32,199 bases of DNA from Fimbriimonadaceae bacterium (GCA_027492935.1 JAPUDU010000001.1:1-32199), one strand, 5' to 3'; shown: positions 23,346-31,747, counted from the stretch's first letter. Notes: generated from the letters alone by a model not told the origin. Translations and numbers: made by a program.

Positions 23346-23913
23346 GATCTGCCTCCTCTTTACGCGCCTTGGCTAACCAAGGCACAAGATCGTTTACATC
23401 GGAGCCGCGTCGCTTAGCTGCTGCTTCAGGCGCTTCCATTTCGCGGAATGCCTTGATCGTAGCGTAGGCCAAGTTAACACCGTTTCGGCTACCCAAGCAC
23501 TTTGCGAGCACGTTGTGCACGCCAGCAGCTTCGAGGCATTGCCGAACAGCGGAACCAGCTTTAACACCGGTACCAGGAGAAGCAGGACGAAGGATGACTC
23601 GAGCGGAACCGTGTTCGGCTTCAATTGCATGAGGAATGGTTTCCCCAATCAACTGAACATCGAACATGTTCTTTCGAGCGGCTTCTTCAGCTTTTCGCAA
23701 TGCATCCGGGATGTTGCGCGCTTTACCAAGACCGAGACCAACTTTGCCCTTGTTGTCACCAACAACGACGGTCATTGACCAGGAAGCGGTTTTACCACCC
23801 TTGTGTGTCTTGAAAACCTTGTTTGAACGAATGACACGCACGTCATATTGCGGCCCATCCGTATTTCTTAGTGCCGACTGTCGTCGGCCAACGATTCGTG
23901 GTCCTCTTGCCAT
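23338..23913 (-). CDS. rpsE: 30S ribosomal protein S5
   Basis: A 191-residue S5/uS5. RSNKVFKTHKGGKTASWSMTVVVGDNKGKVGLGLGKA and the C-terminal domain segments ILRPASPGTGVKAGSAVR and CLGSRNGVNLAYATIKAF are canonical. I choose the ATG at 23913 (MARGPRIVGRRQ). It has GGAG 7 nt upstream and lies one base after the rplR stop. An upstream ATG at 23994 would add 27 unconserved residues overlapping rplR. It overlaps rpmD by 8 bp. Confidence 0.96.
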   Translation of the reverse strand: MARGPRIVGRRQSALRNTDGPQYDVRVIRSNKVFKTHKGGKTASWSMTVVVGDNKGKVGLGLGKARNIPDALRKAEEAARKNMFDVQLIGETIPHAIEAEHGSARVILRPASPGTGVKAGSAVRQCLEAAGVHNVLAKCLGSRNGVNLAYATIKAFREMEAPEAAAKRRGSDVNDLVPWLAKARKEEADHA

Positions 23914-23914
23914 A

Positions 23915-24268
23915 TTAGAACTCCAAGCCGCCTTCTCGGGCGCCGTCGGCGAGGCTTGCAATGGTTCCGTGGTATTGGAAACCGCCTCGATCAAAGACCA
24001 CTCGCTTAACGCCCTTTTCAGTTGCGCGCTTAGCTAGAGCTTGACCAACAGTCTTCGCCCCTTCCACCGTATCGGTAGCCTTCAAATCTTTTTCGGTTGT
24101 GCTGGCTGCGGCCAACGTAACGCGATTCACATCATCAATCAACTGTGCGTACAGGTGCTTGCTACTGCGGAATACTGCCAGGCGCGGTCGCTCAGGAGTG
24201 CCCGCAAGATGCTTGCGAATGCGCACGTGACGTGCTTTACGCATATAACTTCGTGGTTTAACTGCCAT
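23915..24268 (-). CDS. rplR: 50S ribosomal protein L18
   Basis: A 117-residue L18/uL18, the 5S rRNA-binding protein. [37 protein letters not shown], then [23 protein letters not shown] and [12 protein letters not shown] at the end, are characteristic. It lies 15 bp after rplF, with an AAGGAA ribosome-binding site, and one base before rpsE. Confidence 0.98.
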   Translation of the reverse strand: MAVKPRSYMRKARHVRIRKHLAGTPERPRLAVFRSSKHLYAQLIDDVNRVTLAAASTTEKDLKATDTVEGAKTVGQALAKRATEKGVKRVVFDRGGFQYHGTIASLADGAREGGLEF

Positions 24269-24283
24269 CTTGGGTGTTCCTTA

Positions 24284-24838
24284 TTACTTACCGGCCCTCT
24301 TACCCGGTCGCAACCGAACGACTTCGCCTTTGTAGCGCACGCCTTTACCCTTGTAAGGATCTGGCTTGCGGCTTTTGCGGACGTCGGCGGCAATTTGTCC
24401 GACAAGAGCTTTATCAATTCCGCTCACGTGGATCGTGAGGGCTTGACCTTTTTCTTGTTGGGGTACTTCAAACTGGATTCCATCGGGAGCGGCGATTTCG
24501 ACGGGGTGGCTGTAACCAACGCTGAGGACAAGGTTTTTGCCTTGAACAGCAGCGCGGTAACCAACACCGTGCACTTCCAGCATTTTCTTGTGCCCTTCGG
24601 TCACACCAATGATCATATTGCTGATCAAAGTGCGAGCAAGGCCGTGCTGGGATCGATTTTCGCGATCGTTGTTCGGACGCTCAACTCTTAATTCTTTTTC
24701 ATCTTGCACTACAGTAAGCGCCGGATGAATGTGTTGCTTCAATTCGCCTTTCGGACCCTTGACAGTAACGATGGAATCTTTAACTTCAATCGTGACTTTA
24801 TCAACGGCGGGGATCGGCTTTAAACCAATTCTAGACAT
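24284..24838 (-). CDS. rplF: 50S ribosomal protein L6
   Basis: A 184-residue L6/uL6. It starts MSRIGLKPIPAVDKVTIEV and has VKGPKGELKQHIHPAL, HGLARTLISNMIIGVTEGHKK, GVGYRAAVQGKNLVLSVGYSH, and the C-terminal KPDPYKGKGVRYKGEVVRLRPGK. It follows rpsH by 12 bp and precedes rplR. Confidence 0.98.
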   Translation of the reverse strand: MSRIGLKPIPAVDKVTIEVKDSIVTVKGPKGELKQHIHPALTVVQDEKELRVERPNNDRENRSQHGLARTLISNMIIGVTEGHKKMLEVHGVGYRAAVQGKNLVLSVGYSHPVEIAAPDGIQFEVPQQEKGQALTIHVSGIDKALVGQIAADVRKSRKPDPYKGKGVRYKGEVVRLRPGKRAGK

Positions 24839-24850
24839 CTGATTAGCTCC

Positions 24851-25246
24851 TTAATGCACCTGGCAAAGCACTTCACCACCGATCTTGCGTCGGCGTGCTT
24901 CCCGGTCGGACATGACTCCCTGACTTGTGGTCAGAACCAGAGTGGCAAGACCGCTTCGCACTGGGCGAAGATCGGACGCAGCTCGGTAAACGCGAAGTCC
25001 AGGTGTGCTGATCCGCTTAATATTGTGGATCACCGGCTTTCGGCGTGAGTCGTACTTCAAATGAACTCGCAGGACGGGGAACTTACCTTCGGTAAGCACT
25101 TCGTGCGAGCTAACAAATCCTTCTTGTTCGAGAATCTTGACGATCTCAACCTTAATCGTGCTCATCGGAACATCCACGTGCATGTGGCTTGCGTGGAGAC
25201 CGTTGCGAATTCGGGTCAAGAGGTCAGCAATTGGATCGCTATGCAT
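24851..25246 (-). CDS. rpsH: 30S ribosomal protein S8
   Basis: A 131-residue S8/uS8. MHSDPIADLLTRIRNGLHAS, LKYDSRRKPVIHNIKRISTPGLRVY, and VLTTSQGVMSDREARRRKIGGEVLCQVH are characteristic. S8 binds helix 21 of 16S rRNA and in E. coli also represses the spc operon through an mRNA site in rplE. That gene is missing here, so this control would need another site. Confidence 0.98.
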   Translation of the reverse strand: MHSDPIADLLTRIRNGLHASHMHVDVPMSTIKVEIVKILEQEGFVSSHEVLTEGKFPVLRVHLKYDSRRKPVIHNIKRISTPGLRVYRAASDLRPVRSGLATLVLTTSQGVMSDREARRRKIGGEVLCQVH

Positions 25247-25266
25247 AGTTCAATCACTCCGTGCTG

Positions 25267-25569
25267 TTACCAGCTGGACTTTTTCACTCCCGGCAAGTGA
25301 CCAAGGTGAGCTTTTTCCCGGAGCACTTGGCGGCAAACACCGAAATATCGGTAGTAACCCTTAGCGCGACCCGTTTCAGAGCATCGGTTGTACCGACGCG
25401 TCTTGTAGAGACGATTCTTGATGCGTGATTCTTCGAGAGCTTCAAGAGCTTGCGCTCGTTGATCTTTGTTTAAGCTCTGATCGTTTAGAATCGCATCTTT
25501 GCGGCTTTCATGCTCGGCCCAGCGAGCTTCCAGCTTTTTATGTTTTGCAATGAGACATTCTTTGGCCAT
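25267..25569 (-). CDS. rpsN: 30S ribosomal protein S14
   Basis: A 100-residue long-form S14/uS14. It starts [20 protein letters not shown] and ends [34 protein letters not shown]. The two CxxC zinc pairs of the short form are absent, so this is the zinc-independent type. I choose the ATG at 25569; a GTG four codons upstream is less likely. It is the first gene of this ribosomal operon, where rplE would normally precede it. The start region GGTGGG can be sequestered in a hairpin. Confidence 0.96.
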   Translation of the reverse strand: MAKECLIAKHKKLEARWAEHESRKDAILNDQSLNKDQRAQALEALEESRIKNRLYKTRRYNRCSETGRAKGYYRYFGVCRQVLREKAHLGHLPGVKKSSW

Positions 25570-25576
25570 GTGTTCA

Positions 25577-25609
25577 CCCACCGTTCCCAGACTGGTTTGA
25601 TCGGGTGGG
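25577..25609 (-). promoter_or_regulatory. Possible start-site hairpin in the rpsN leader
   Basis: On the minus strand CCCACC (25604-25609) can pair with GGTGGG (25577-25582). The second arm is the only purine-rich sequence close to the rpsN ATG and lies 7 nt from it, so pairing would hide the ribosome-binding region. A second small hairpin (CTCTG/CAGAG) lies at 25655-25669 in the same leader. Confidence 0.3.
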
Positions 25610-25679
25610 CCTTAGCAAGCACCTTCACACCTGGTCTGTGGTTCAGTTGTTAGCCTCTGACATGCAGAGACAGGCACGA

Positions 25680-25685
25680 ATAATA
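25680..25685 (-). promoter_or_regulatory. Promoter of the rpsN-led ribosomal operon
   Basis: On the minus strand TGGTATTAT is an extended -10 element with TATTAT at 25680-25685, in the divergent gap between rpsN and the TPR gene. It would give a leader of about 100 nt. Its TGGTAT core is shared with the rpmJ promoter. No good -35 box is visible. Confidence 0.5.
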
Positions 25686-25772
25686 CCACCCCAGTGATCG
25701 ACCTCATTGAGCTTGGGTGAATAGTGAGCAAGGGGTCCCGTCAAAAAGTCGCAGGTGCCCTCTTAAAATTGT

Positions 25773-25802
25773 TTGGTATTGGGGCTAAAGTTCTACTACA
25801 AT
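25773..25802 (+). promoter_or_regulatory. Promoter of the triplicated TPR gene
   Basis: TTGGTA (25773-25778) is followed after 18 bp by TACAAT (25797-25802). The ATG at 25812 starts 9 nt later and has no Shine-Dalgarno sequence, so the mRNA is predicted to be leaderless or nearly so. Confidence 0.6.
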
Positions 25803-25811
25803 GCTTTTGGG

Positions 25812-27881
25812 ATGCAATCAATCGAAGAAAGGATCGAGCTAGGGCAATCAAAACTCGACCAGGGTGACTATCAATCAGCCCACCAATTATTTACGGAAGT
25901 TATCACTGAAAATGCTGAGAAATGGATGGCTTGGCGAGGTTTAGGTTTCGCAAACATTGAACTTGGCAATATTGATGATGCGATTAAAGCGTTTGGGAAA
26001 GCAACTTTAATCCGAACCGATGATGTTAAGAGCCAATACGGATATGGTGTTGCTTATCAGAAGGCAGGTGATAATGCAAAAGCAATTAAGGCTTTTGAAG
26101 AAGCATTACGTCACGATCATAAACACGCAGATTCAAAACAAGCCATTTCTGTATCGTTGATGGCGCAAGTTCAGCACATGCGCGATATTGGAAACCTGCT
26201 TGCAGTTGAAGAATATTTAGAGAAAGCTCATAAGTTTGATCCCGCGAACGAGGACGTTACGATTCAACTTTTTCGTTACTACGAAAAAACGGGGCAAGGG
26301 ACGAAGCTTGATGTTGCGATGACGGAAATGAAGCGGCACGAGATTCCTATTCCTGATCGTGAAGCTTATGCTCCCGAGGTGATCGTGGATGATTCAGCTG
26401 ACATCCCGACGACACTGCCTGAATTGAAGGCTCTTGTGGCGGAGAAAAGTGATAAGTGGATGGCATGGAGAGCTATTGGAAGCCTGGAACTGGAATCTGG
26501 GAATGCTCAGGCGGCTCATGACGCTTTTAAGACGGCGACGGTTATTCGTTCTGATGACGTTGAAAGTCAATTTGGGTTTGGTCGTGCCTTGCAAGAGCTT
26601 GGTGACCATAGCCATGCGATTCGGGCTTTTGAAGAAGCTTTACGCCATGACAAGCAACACGATGCATCAAAGAAAGCTTTGAACAAATCGCTTATGGCTT
26701 ACGTGGACAGCATGCGGCAAATTGGGAACTTGCTTGCAGTTGAGCAGTACCTGGAAAGAGCCCACAAAAATGATATTGCTGATGAGAGCATTACAGCTCA
26801 GTTGATGGGCTATTACGAGGAAACTGGTCAAGAAGGCAAAAAGCACACTGTCATTAAGGATTTAGAGCTTCACGGCCTGGCAGTTCCTGAGGCTAGTGCA
26901 GCGGGAATCGTTTCCCAGATGCCTTCCCAGCAAGCGAGTGAGGTACTTGATGTTGAACTTCATTCGATTCAGGAGTTGACTGCCCACCTTGAATCTCATG
27001 CTGAAGATTGGCGACATTGGAGGCAGTTGGGTTTTGCCTACATTGATTCCAATGAACCGGAAAAGTCAAGGGATGCTTTTAAGAGAGCAACGGTTATTCG
27101 GATTGATGATCCGGATTCCCAGTACGGCCTTGGGCTTAGTTATCAAATGGTTGATGATCATGCAGGAGCCATCCACCCACTTGAAGCCGCTCTCAATCAA
27201 GATAGGAATCACACGAAAGCACGTGAAGCCTTAAAGTTGAGCTTGTTGGGATATAGCGACCATATGCGCGAAATCGGCAATTTGCTTGCGGTGGAACAGT
27301 TTCTTGAGAAAGCTCATAAGTGTGATCCAGCGGATGAGGATACGGCTCGAAAATTGTTGGATTATTATCGCGAGACAGGACAAGGCACTAAGAGCGCGAA
27401 GATCGCAACGGAAATGGGTTTTACGTTCACTGAAGAAGATGAAGTCCCCGAGGATAAAGACAATACTGGGGCGGATCTCTTGCTTCCGGCAGAACGACTT
27501 TATCAGCAGGAGGTCGCTGATGGATCGGAAACGGTTGGCATTACCGGAGGGATGAATCAGCACTCGGGACAATTGCAGCCACAAGAAGGTTCCCGATCTG
27601 CGGGGCAACAACCCGTTTATGAGGGAGAAATTCCAGCGATGTTGCCTTGCCCAGCTTGTAAGCAGATGATGCCAAGCCGTTCTCGTCTTTGTCCACACTG
27701 CGCAAAAATGGTTGATGCGATTGGCGGCGGAATCATGACTCGTGGCAATGAGCAAGATATTAAAGCCAGTAAGTCCGGACGCGAGACAGCTAAGAAAGGA
27801 GCTGGTTGTGGGAGCGTTATGTTGACCTTTATATTGCTTGCGATCACGGTGATTGGGCTGATGATTTCTAGCGGCGGTTAG
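25812..27881 (+). CDS. Triplicated TPR protein with C-terminal zinc ribbon and membrane anchor
   Basis: A 689-residue protein. Three homologous units of about 178-184 residues follow each other, starting at 25920, 26454 and 27006. Each has a WxxWRxxG segment, TPR motifs (AIKAFEEALRHD type) and a nearly invariant MR(D/Q/E)IGNLLAVE(E/Q)(Y/F)LE(K/R)AHK block. After a linker rich in Gln and Gly comes a zinc-ribbon-like CPAC...CPHC (about 27647-27703), then a hydrophobic segment at the extreme C-terminus (VMLTFILLAITVIGLMI). The protein should therefore be cytoplasmic and tail-anchored. The ATG at 25812 is preferred over the in-frame start at 25773, which lies upstream of the predicted promoter's -10 box. 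Function is unknown; a scaffold role is likely. Confidence 0.88.
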   Translation: MQSIEERIELGQSKLDQGDYQSAHQLFTEVITENAEKWMAWRGLGFANIELGNIDDAIKAFGKATLIRTDDVKSQYGYGVAYQKAGDNAKAIKAFEEALRHDHKHADSKQAISVSLMAQVQHMRDIGNLLAVEEYLEKAHKFDPANEDVTIQLFRYYEKTGQGTKLDVAMTEMKRHEIPIPDREAYAPEVIVDDSADIPTTLPELKALVAEKSDKWMAWRAIGSLELESGNAQAAHDAFKTATVIRSDDVESQFGFGRALQELGDHSHAIRAFEEALRHDKQHDASKKALNKSLMAYVDSMRQIGNLLAVEQYLERAHKNDIADESITAQLMGYYEETGQEGKKHTVIKDLELHGLAVPEASAAGIVSQMPSQQASEVLDVELHSIQELTAHLESHAEDWRHWRQLGFAYIDSNEPEKSRDAFKRATVIRIDDPDSQYGLGLSYQMVDDHAGAIHPLEAALNQDRNHTKAREALKLSLLGYSDHMREIGNLLAVEQFLEKAHKCDPADEDTARKLLDYYRETGQGTKSAKIATEMGFTFTEEDEVPEDKDNTGADLLLPAERLYQQEVADGSETVGITGGMNQHSGQLQPQEGSRSAGQQPVYEGEIPAMLPCPACKQMMPSRSRLCPHCAKMVDAIGGGIMTRGNEQDIKASKSGRETAKKGAGCGSVMLTFILLAITVIGLMISSGG

Positions 27882-27894
27882 TTAGAGGTGAGTG

Positions 27895-27945
27895 ATATCC
27901 CGGGTCCATGCAAACCCTGACCCGGGATATGCGTTTATCTTTTTA
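27895..27945 (+). terminator. Rho-independent terminator after the triplicated TPR gene
   Basis: ATATCCCGGGTC (27895-27906) pairs with GACCCGGGATAT (27919-27930) in a perfect 12-bp stem with a 12-nt loop, followed by a T-rich run (TTTATCTTTTT). It separates the two TPR genes and argues that the frame upstream of 27961 is not coding. Confidence 0.8.
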
Positions 27946-27960
27946 AGGGCATTAAAGAGC

Positions 27961-28560
27961 GTGGTTACACACTTAGCGCAAGCAAAAGATTTATTTCATC
28001 ACGGTGACTTTGCGAAAGCGGTCTTAAGTTTCCGACAGGCTCACATTGAAGCTCCGGACAGTATCGAGGCAATTTTAGGATTAGGTTTTGCCCTCCATGC
28101 TTCTGATCGAGCAAATGAAGCAATTGTGGTGTTTCAACAAGGGATTAACCATTGCCCTAACCATGCTGAGTTGCATTTTGGCTACGGTCTTTCTCTGATG
28201 ACAACAGGAGATGAGTACCGAGCGATTCGCGAGTTCAAACGAACGCTTGAGCTGGAACCAAAGCACCCGCTCTGTCCAGCCCTTTTAATGAAGGCACTCC
28301 GCATCCATACTGATCATCTTTTGAAAGAAGGCAATTTTGTGTGGGCTGAGCAGATGATTGAAAGTCAACTGTCGCTGGATGAACACTCACCCGATGCTTT
28401 AGCGCAGTTGATCCAATTGAAGAATCGATTGGCGGAATACGACGAGGCAAAACGCCTTTTCCGAGTTTTGAACGAATCAAAGCCCGATTATCCAGGTATT
28501 CAAGATTTGGCGAAAGTTCTGGGCTTGATTCGACACCGAGAAAGAGGCTGGCTCTACTAA
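27961..28560 (+). CDS. Second TPR protein
   Basis: A 199-residue soluble protein made of TPR repeats (LFHHGDFAKAVLSFRQAHIEAPDS, AILGLGFALHASDRANEAIVVFQQGI, AELHFGYGLSLMTTGDEYRAIREFKRTLELEPKHP). A C-terminal helical part follows. It has no signal peptide, membrane segment or zinc site. I choose the GTG at 27961, because longer forms in this frame would start inside the upstream terminator and the only nearby ATG (27929) opens a 5-codon frame. It resembles the neighbouring TPR protein only in its repeats. Function is unknown. Confidence 0.78.
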   Translation: MVTHLAQAKDLFHHGDFAKAVLSFRQAHIEAPDSIEAILGLGFALHASDRANEAIVVFQQGINHCPNHAELHFGYGLSLMTTGDEYRAIREFKRTLELEPKHPLCPALLMKALRIHTDHLLKEGNFVWAEQMIESQLSLDEHSPDALAQLIQLKNRLAEYDEAKRLFRVLNESKPDYPGIQDLAKVLGLIRHRERGWLY

Positions 28561-28598
28561 AAATAGCTCCCTGGTTTAACCAAGGAGCTATTTTTTTT
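28561..28598. terminator. Bidirectional terminator between the second TPR gene and secA
   Basis: AAATAGCTCC (28561-28570) pairs with GGAGCTATTT (28584-28593), with an inner TGG/CCA extension. Eight T residues (28591-28598) follow on the plus strand, and a short A-run at 28559-28563 serves the minus strand. The two genes converge here. Confidence 0.88.
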
Positions 28599-28612
28599 CA
28601 TGTTAACCGAAG

Positions 28613-31600
28613 TTAGATTTTTCCAGCAGCTCTCAGCTCTGGGTAATGACATTGTTTGAACTTTTTGCCGCTACCGCAGGGGCACGTGTCGTTTCTACCG
28701 ACTCGGCTCCAGTCAATTGAATCGACATCAACTTCCTTCATTACAAGCTCCTCTTCGAGCGCAACCATTGCCATGGGCGCATCGGATGAGGTTGCCTCAA
28801 CCGCAACTTCTTGAGGTTGTTCGGTTCGAATTTGGGCGTAGAACACCATTTTAACGGCTTGATCTCGGATCTGCTTCAATGTGTGCTGGAACAAGTCGAA
28901 TGTTTCTTTTTTATACGCAACGAGTGGATCGGTTTGACCATAACCGCGTAATCCAATACCCTCTCGGATATAGTCGATCATTTTAAGGTGCTCCATCCAG
29001 GAATCGTTAACGGCACGAAGCATAACTTGTCGTTCCAGTTCTTGGAACATTTCGTCGCCATTCTTTGAACGCTTCGCTTCATATTCATCACCAGCAATAG
29101 CGGTGAGTTGTGAAACCATTTCTTGACCGTACGGAATCTCATTGAATTCGCTGGGCGAAATGTGGTCGATCAGCGGCATCATTTCGTTGAGTCGCTCGTA
29201 GACTTTTTCGTGATCGAAATGCGTTTCACCGGTGTCAAAGTCCATTGTCCGACCTGACTCTACGGTTTCCGCAATGAATGCACCAATTCCTTTTGTGATC
29301 TCATCACGGCACGGCTTACCGAGAAGAATTTCTCGACGCATTCCGTAGATGTGTTCGCGCTGAGCATTGAGGACATCATCGTATTCGAGGATGTGCTTTC
29401 TTGCTTCAAAGAAGTGGTTTTCAATGCGTTCCTGGGTTTTGAGGATCATCCCACTAATGAACTTAGCTCTGACTTCTTCCATCTCTGGCCAAGCCTTAAG
29501 AACCGGATTGTCCATCATGTTTTTATTGAAGATGGCCCACAATTCGTCTTCAAGGGAAACGAAGAATCGGCTTTCACCCGGATCACCTTGGCGGCCGGCT
29601 CGACCCCGAAGTTGGTTATCAATTCGACGGCTTTCGTGCCGCTCGGTACCGAGAATAAAGAGTCCGCCGAGTTCACGAATCTCTTCAGCTGCGGCGCGGC
29701 GTTCCGTATCATCAAGTGGCAACGGCGGGGCCGCGCGCTCTTTTCCGCCTCGTCGGAAGGAAATGAATGTGTCATCGTAATCATTGATCACACCGCCTTC
29801 TTCGTGGTCTCGCTGGCGTGCGCTGGCGACTTCGGCGTCTTGCACGCGACCGCCAAGCAAAATATCGACACCGCGACCGGCCATGTTGGTAGCAATCGTA
29901 ACTGCACCCTTCCGACCAGCTTCACTTACGATCAACGCTTCTTTTTCGTGGAATTTCGCATTGAGAACGTTATGAGGCACACCGTGTCCAAGTGCTTCCT
30001 TGAGCATTTCTCGGCCATCTTTCAGATCGTGCTTAGAAAGGAATGCATCAAAAATTTCATTTGCATAGGGGTCGGTCGGAAGAGCAGCACCTGTCAACAC
30101 GTTTTTAATCGTTTGCATTTTCAGATCAACAAGCGATGTTGAGAAGAGAACCTCCGATTCTTTTTTCAGTGAGCCAGTCGACTTTTCGTTCGTGATTTTG
30201 TCAAGAACATAGTCGGTCAAGACTAACTTTTGAAGCATTTCCGGTTCAAGGCGCTTTGATACAACCTCTGTTGTTTCAATGGAGCGCGTACCAACCAAGG
30301 TCGGTTGTTGCTTTGTATAGAGGCGCAAGATTTCACGAGCGACGCCTCGGTACTTAGCGTCCGTTGACTTGTAGACGATGTCTTCTTGATCTTTACGAAT
30401 CATTGGGCGGTGCGTCGGAATAGCGACAACTTCAAGACCGTAGATTTTTCTAAATTCGTCTTCTTCTGTTTTGGCAGTACCTGTCATTCCCGCAAGCTTG
30501 TTGTACATTCGGAACAAGTTTTGGAAGGTGATGACGGCGACAGTTTGACTTTCGCGTTGAACAGCGACTCCTTCTTTTGCCTCGAGCGCTTGATGCAAGC
30601 CATCGCTGTATCGACGACCGAACATCATGCGGCCAGTATTCTCATCGACGATAACAACCTCGCCGTTGCGTACGACGTAGTGAACGTTCTTTTCGAACAA
30701 GCTGTAAGCTTTTATGGAAGCGCCGGCGTGATGGAAGAGGAGCGGTTCTTCAGCAATGTTTTCAATTTCAAGAGCCTCTTCTAAATAGTCCATCCCTTCT
30801 TCGGTAAAGCTTGCCGAGTGGCTTTTTTTATCGAAAGTGTAATGCTCTTCCGGAACCATGTCCTTGACGATCTTGTTCACCTGCGAATAGACGGTTACGT
30901 CTTCGTGGCTTGGGCCGCTGATGATGTGCGGAGTTCTGGCTTCATCGATCAGGATGGAGTCAACTTCGTCAATCAAGGCGTAGTTCAACTCGCGCATTGA
31001 GAGTTGATCTTTTTCGAATGCCATATTGTCTCGAAGGTAATCGAAACCGAACTCGTGGTTTGTTCCGTAGGTGATGTCGCACAGATATGCTTCACGTCGA
31101 GTACATGGTCGTAGATTCATGTAACGAGGATCGGCATGTTCATGGCCGGGATCGTAGATAAAGCTTCCGCCGAGTTCGTCGGAGTCTGCTCCTTGGCCCT
31201 GGACGATGCCGAGGCTCAAGCCCATTGAGTGATAAATCGGCCCCATCCAAACGGCGTCGCGTCGAGCAAGGTAATCATTTACGGTAACAAGACTTGCACC
31301 TTTGCCTCCGAGAGCGTTTAGAACCATTGGAGCGACAGCGACGAGGGTTTTTCCTTCACCCGTCCGCATTTCTGAAATTTTGCCTTGATGAAGGACAATT
31401 CCACCAATTAACTGGACATCAAAATGTCGCATGCCGAGCGTTCGTCGGGAGACTTCTCGGACGCAGGCAAATACTTCAGGAAGTATTTCTTCAAGAGTTT
31501 CACCATTGATGATTCGGCCGCGGAAGCTCGGCCCTTTTTCTTTCAGTTCTTCGTCGCTTAGTTTTTCAAATTCGGGTTCAAGCAGGTTGATTTTTTCAAC

Positions 31601-31666
31601 CGTTGGCATAGTGTTGGCAACTTCTTTATTGCTCGAATCAAGGAGCTTTCGCAAATATTTCAGCAT
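28613..31666 (-). CDS. secA: Protein translocase ATPase SecA
   Basis: A 1017-residue preprotein translocase motor working with SecYEG. Walker A is MRTGEGKT (about 100-107), Walker B is LIDEVDSILIDEARTP, with AGMTGTA, ATNMAGRGVDILLGG, NQLRGRAGRQGDPGES, and a C-terminal SecB/zinc motif CPCGSGKKFKQCH. It is longer than E. coli SecA (901) because of insertions after GIVQGQ, between the TTEVVSKRL and GVPHNVLNAKFHEKEA segments (about 80 residues), and after DILLGG (about 50). The start at 31666 (MLKYLRKLL) is chosen on family resemblance; an upstream ATG at 31735 adds an unconserved stretch. No clear ribosome-binding site is seen. Confidence 0.95.
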   Translation of the reverse strand: MLKYLRKLLDSSNKEVANTMPTVEKINLLEPEFEKLSDEELKEKGPSFRGRIINGETLEEILPEVFACVREVSRRTLGMRHFDVQLIGGIVLHQGKISEMRTGEGKTLVAVAPMVLNALGGKGASLVTVNDYLARRDAVWMGPIYHSMGLSLGIVQGQGADSDELGGSFIYDPGHEHADPRYMNLRPCTRREAYLCDITYGTNHEFGFDYLRDNMAFEKDQLSMRELNYALIDEVDSILIDEARTPHIISGPSHEDVTVYSQVNKIVKDMVPEEHYTFDKKSHSASFTEEGMDYLEEALEIENIAEEPLLFHHAGASIKAYSLFEKNVHYVVRNGEVVIVDENTGRMMFGRRYSDGLHQALEAKEGVAVQRESQTVAVITFQNLFRMYNKLAGMTGTAKTEEDEFRKIYGLEVVAIPTHRPMIRKDQEDIVYKSTDAKYRGVAREILRLYTKQQPTLVGTRSIETTEVVSKRLEPEMLQKLVLTDYVLDKITNEKSTGSLKKESEVLFSTSLVDLKMQTIKNVLTGAALPTDPYANEIFDAFLSKHDLKDGREMLKEALGHGVPHNVLNAKFHEKEALIVSEAGRKGAVTIATNMAGRGVDILLGGRVQDAEVASARQRDHEEGGVINDYDDTFISFRRGGKERAAPPLPLDDTERRAAAEEIRELGGLFILGTERHESRRIDNQLRGRAGRQGDPGESRFFVSLEDELWAIFNKNMMDNPVLKAWPEMEEVRAKFISGMILKTQERIENHFFEARKHILEYDDVLNAQREHIYGMRREILLGKPCRDEITKGIGAFIAETVESGRTMDFDTGETHFDHEKVYERLNEMMPLIDHISPSEFNEIPYGQEMVSQLTAIAGDEYEAKRSKNGDEMFQELERQVMLRAVNDSWMEHLKMIDYIREGIGLRGYGQTDPLVAYKKETFDLFQHTLKQIRDQAVKMVFYAQIRTEQPQEVAVEATSSDAPMAMVALEEELVMKEVDVDSIDWSRVGRNDTCPCGSGKKFKQCHYPELRAAGKI

Positions 31667-31747
31667 TGTTTTGTGATTTGTTGTGTTTAAGGGGCGCGCT
31701 AACGCCAGGAAGATAAATGATTGGGCGGATACCACCCTAGATTCAAT

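Noticed and set aside
24041-24691. 216-residue plus-strand ORF across rplR and rplF
   Set aside because: It is antisense to two canonical ribosomal protein genes and spans their gap.
27892-27960. N-terminal extension of the second TPR protein
   Set aside because: It would be translated through a perfect terminator hairpin and T-run, and it does not resemble TPR sequence.
29351-30142. 263-residue plus-strand ORF within secA
   Set aside because: It is the complement of conserved SecA motor sequence; its length follows from secA codon use.
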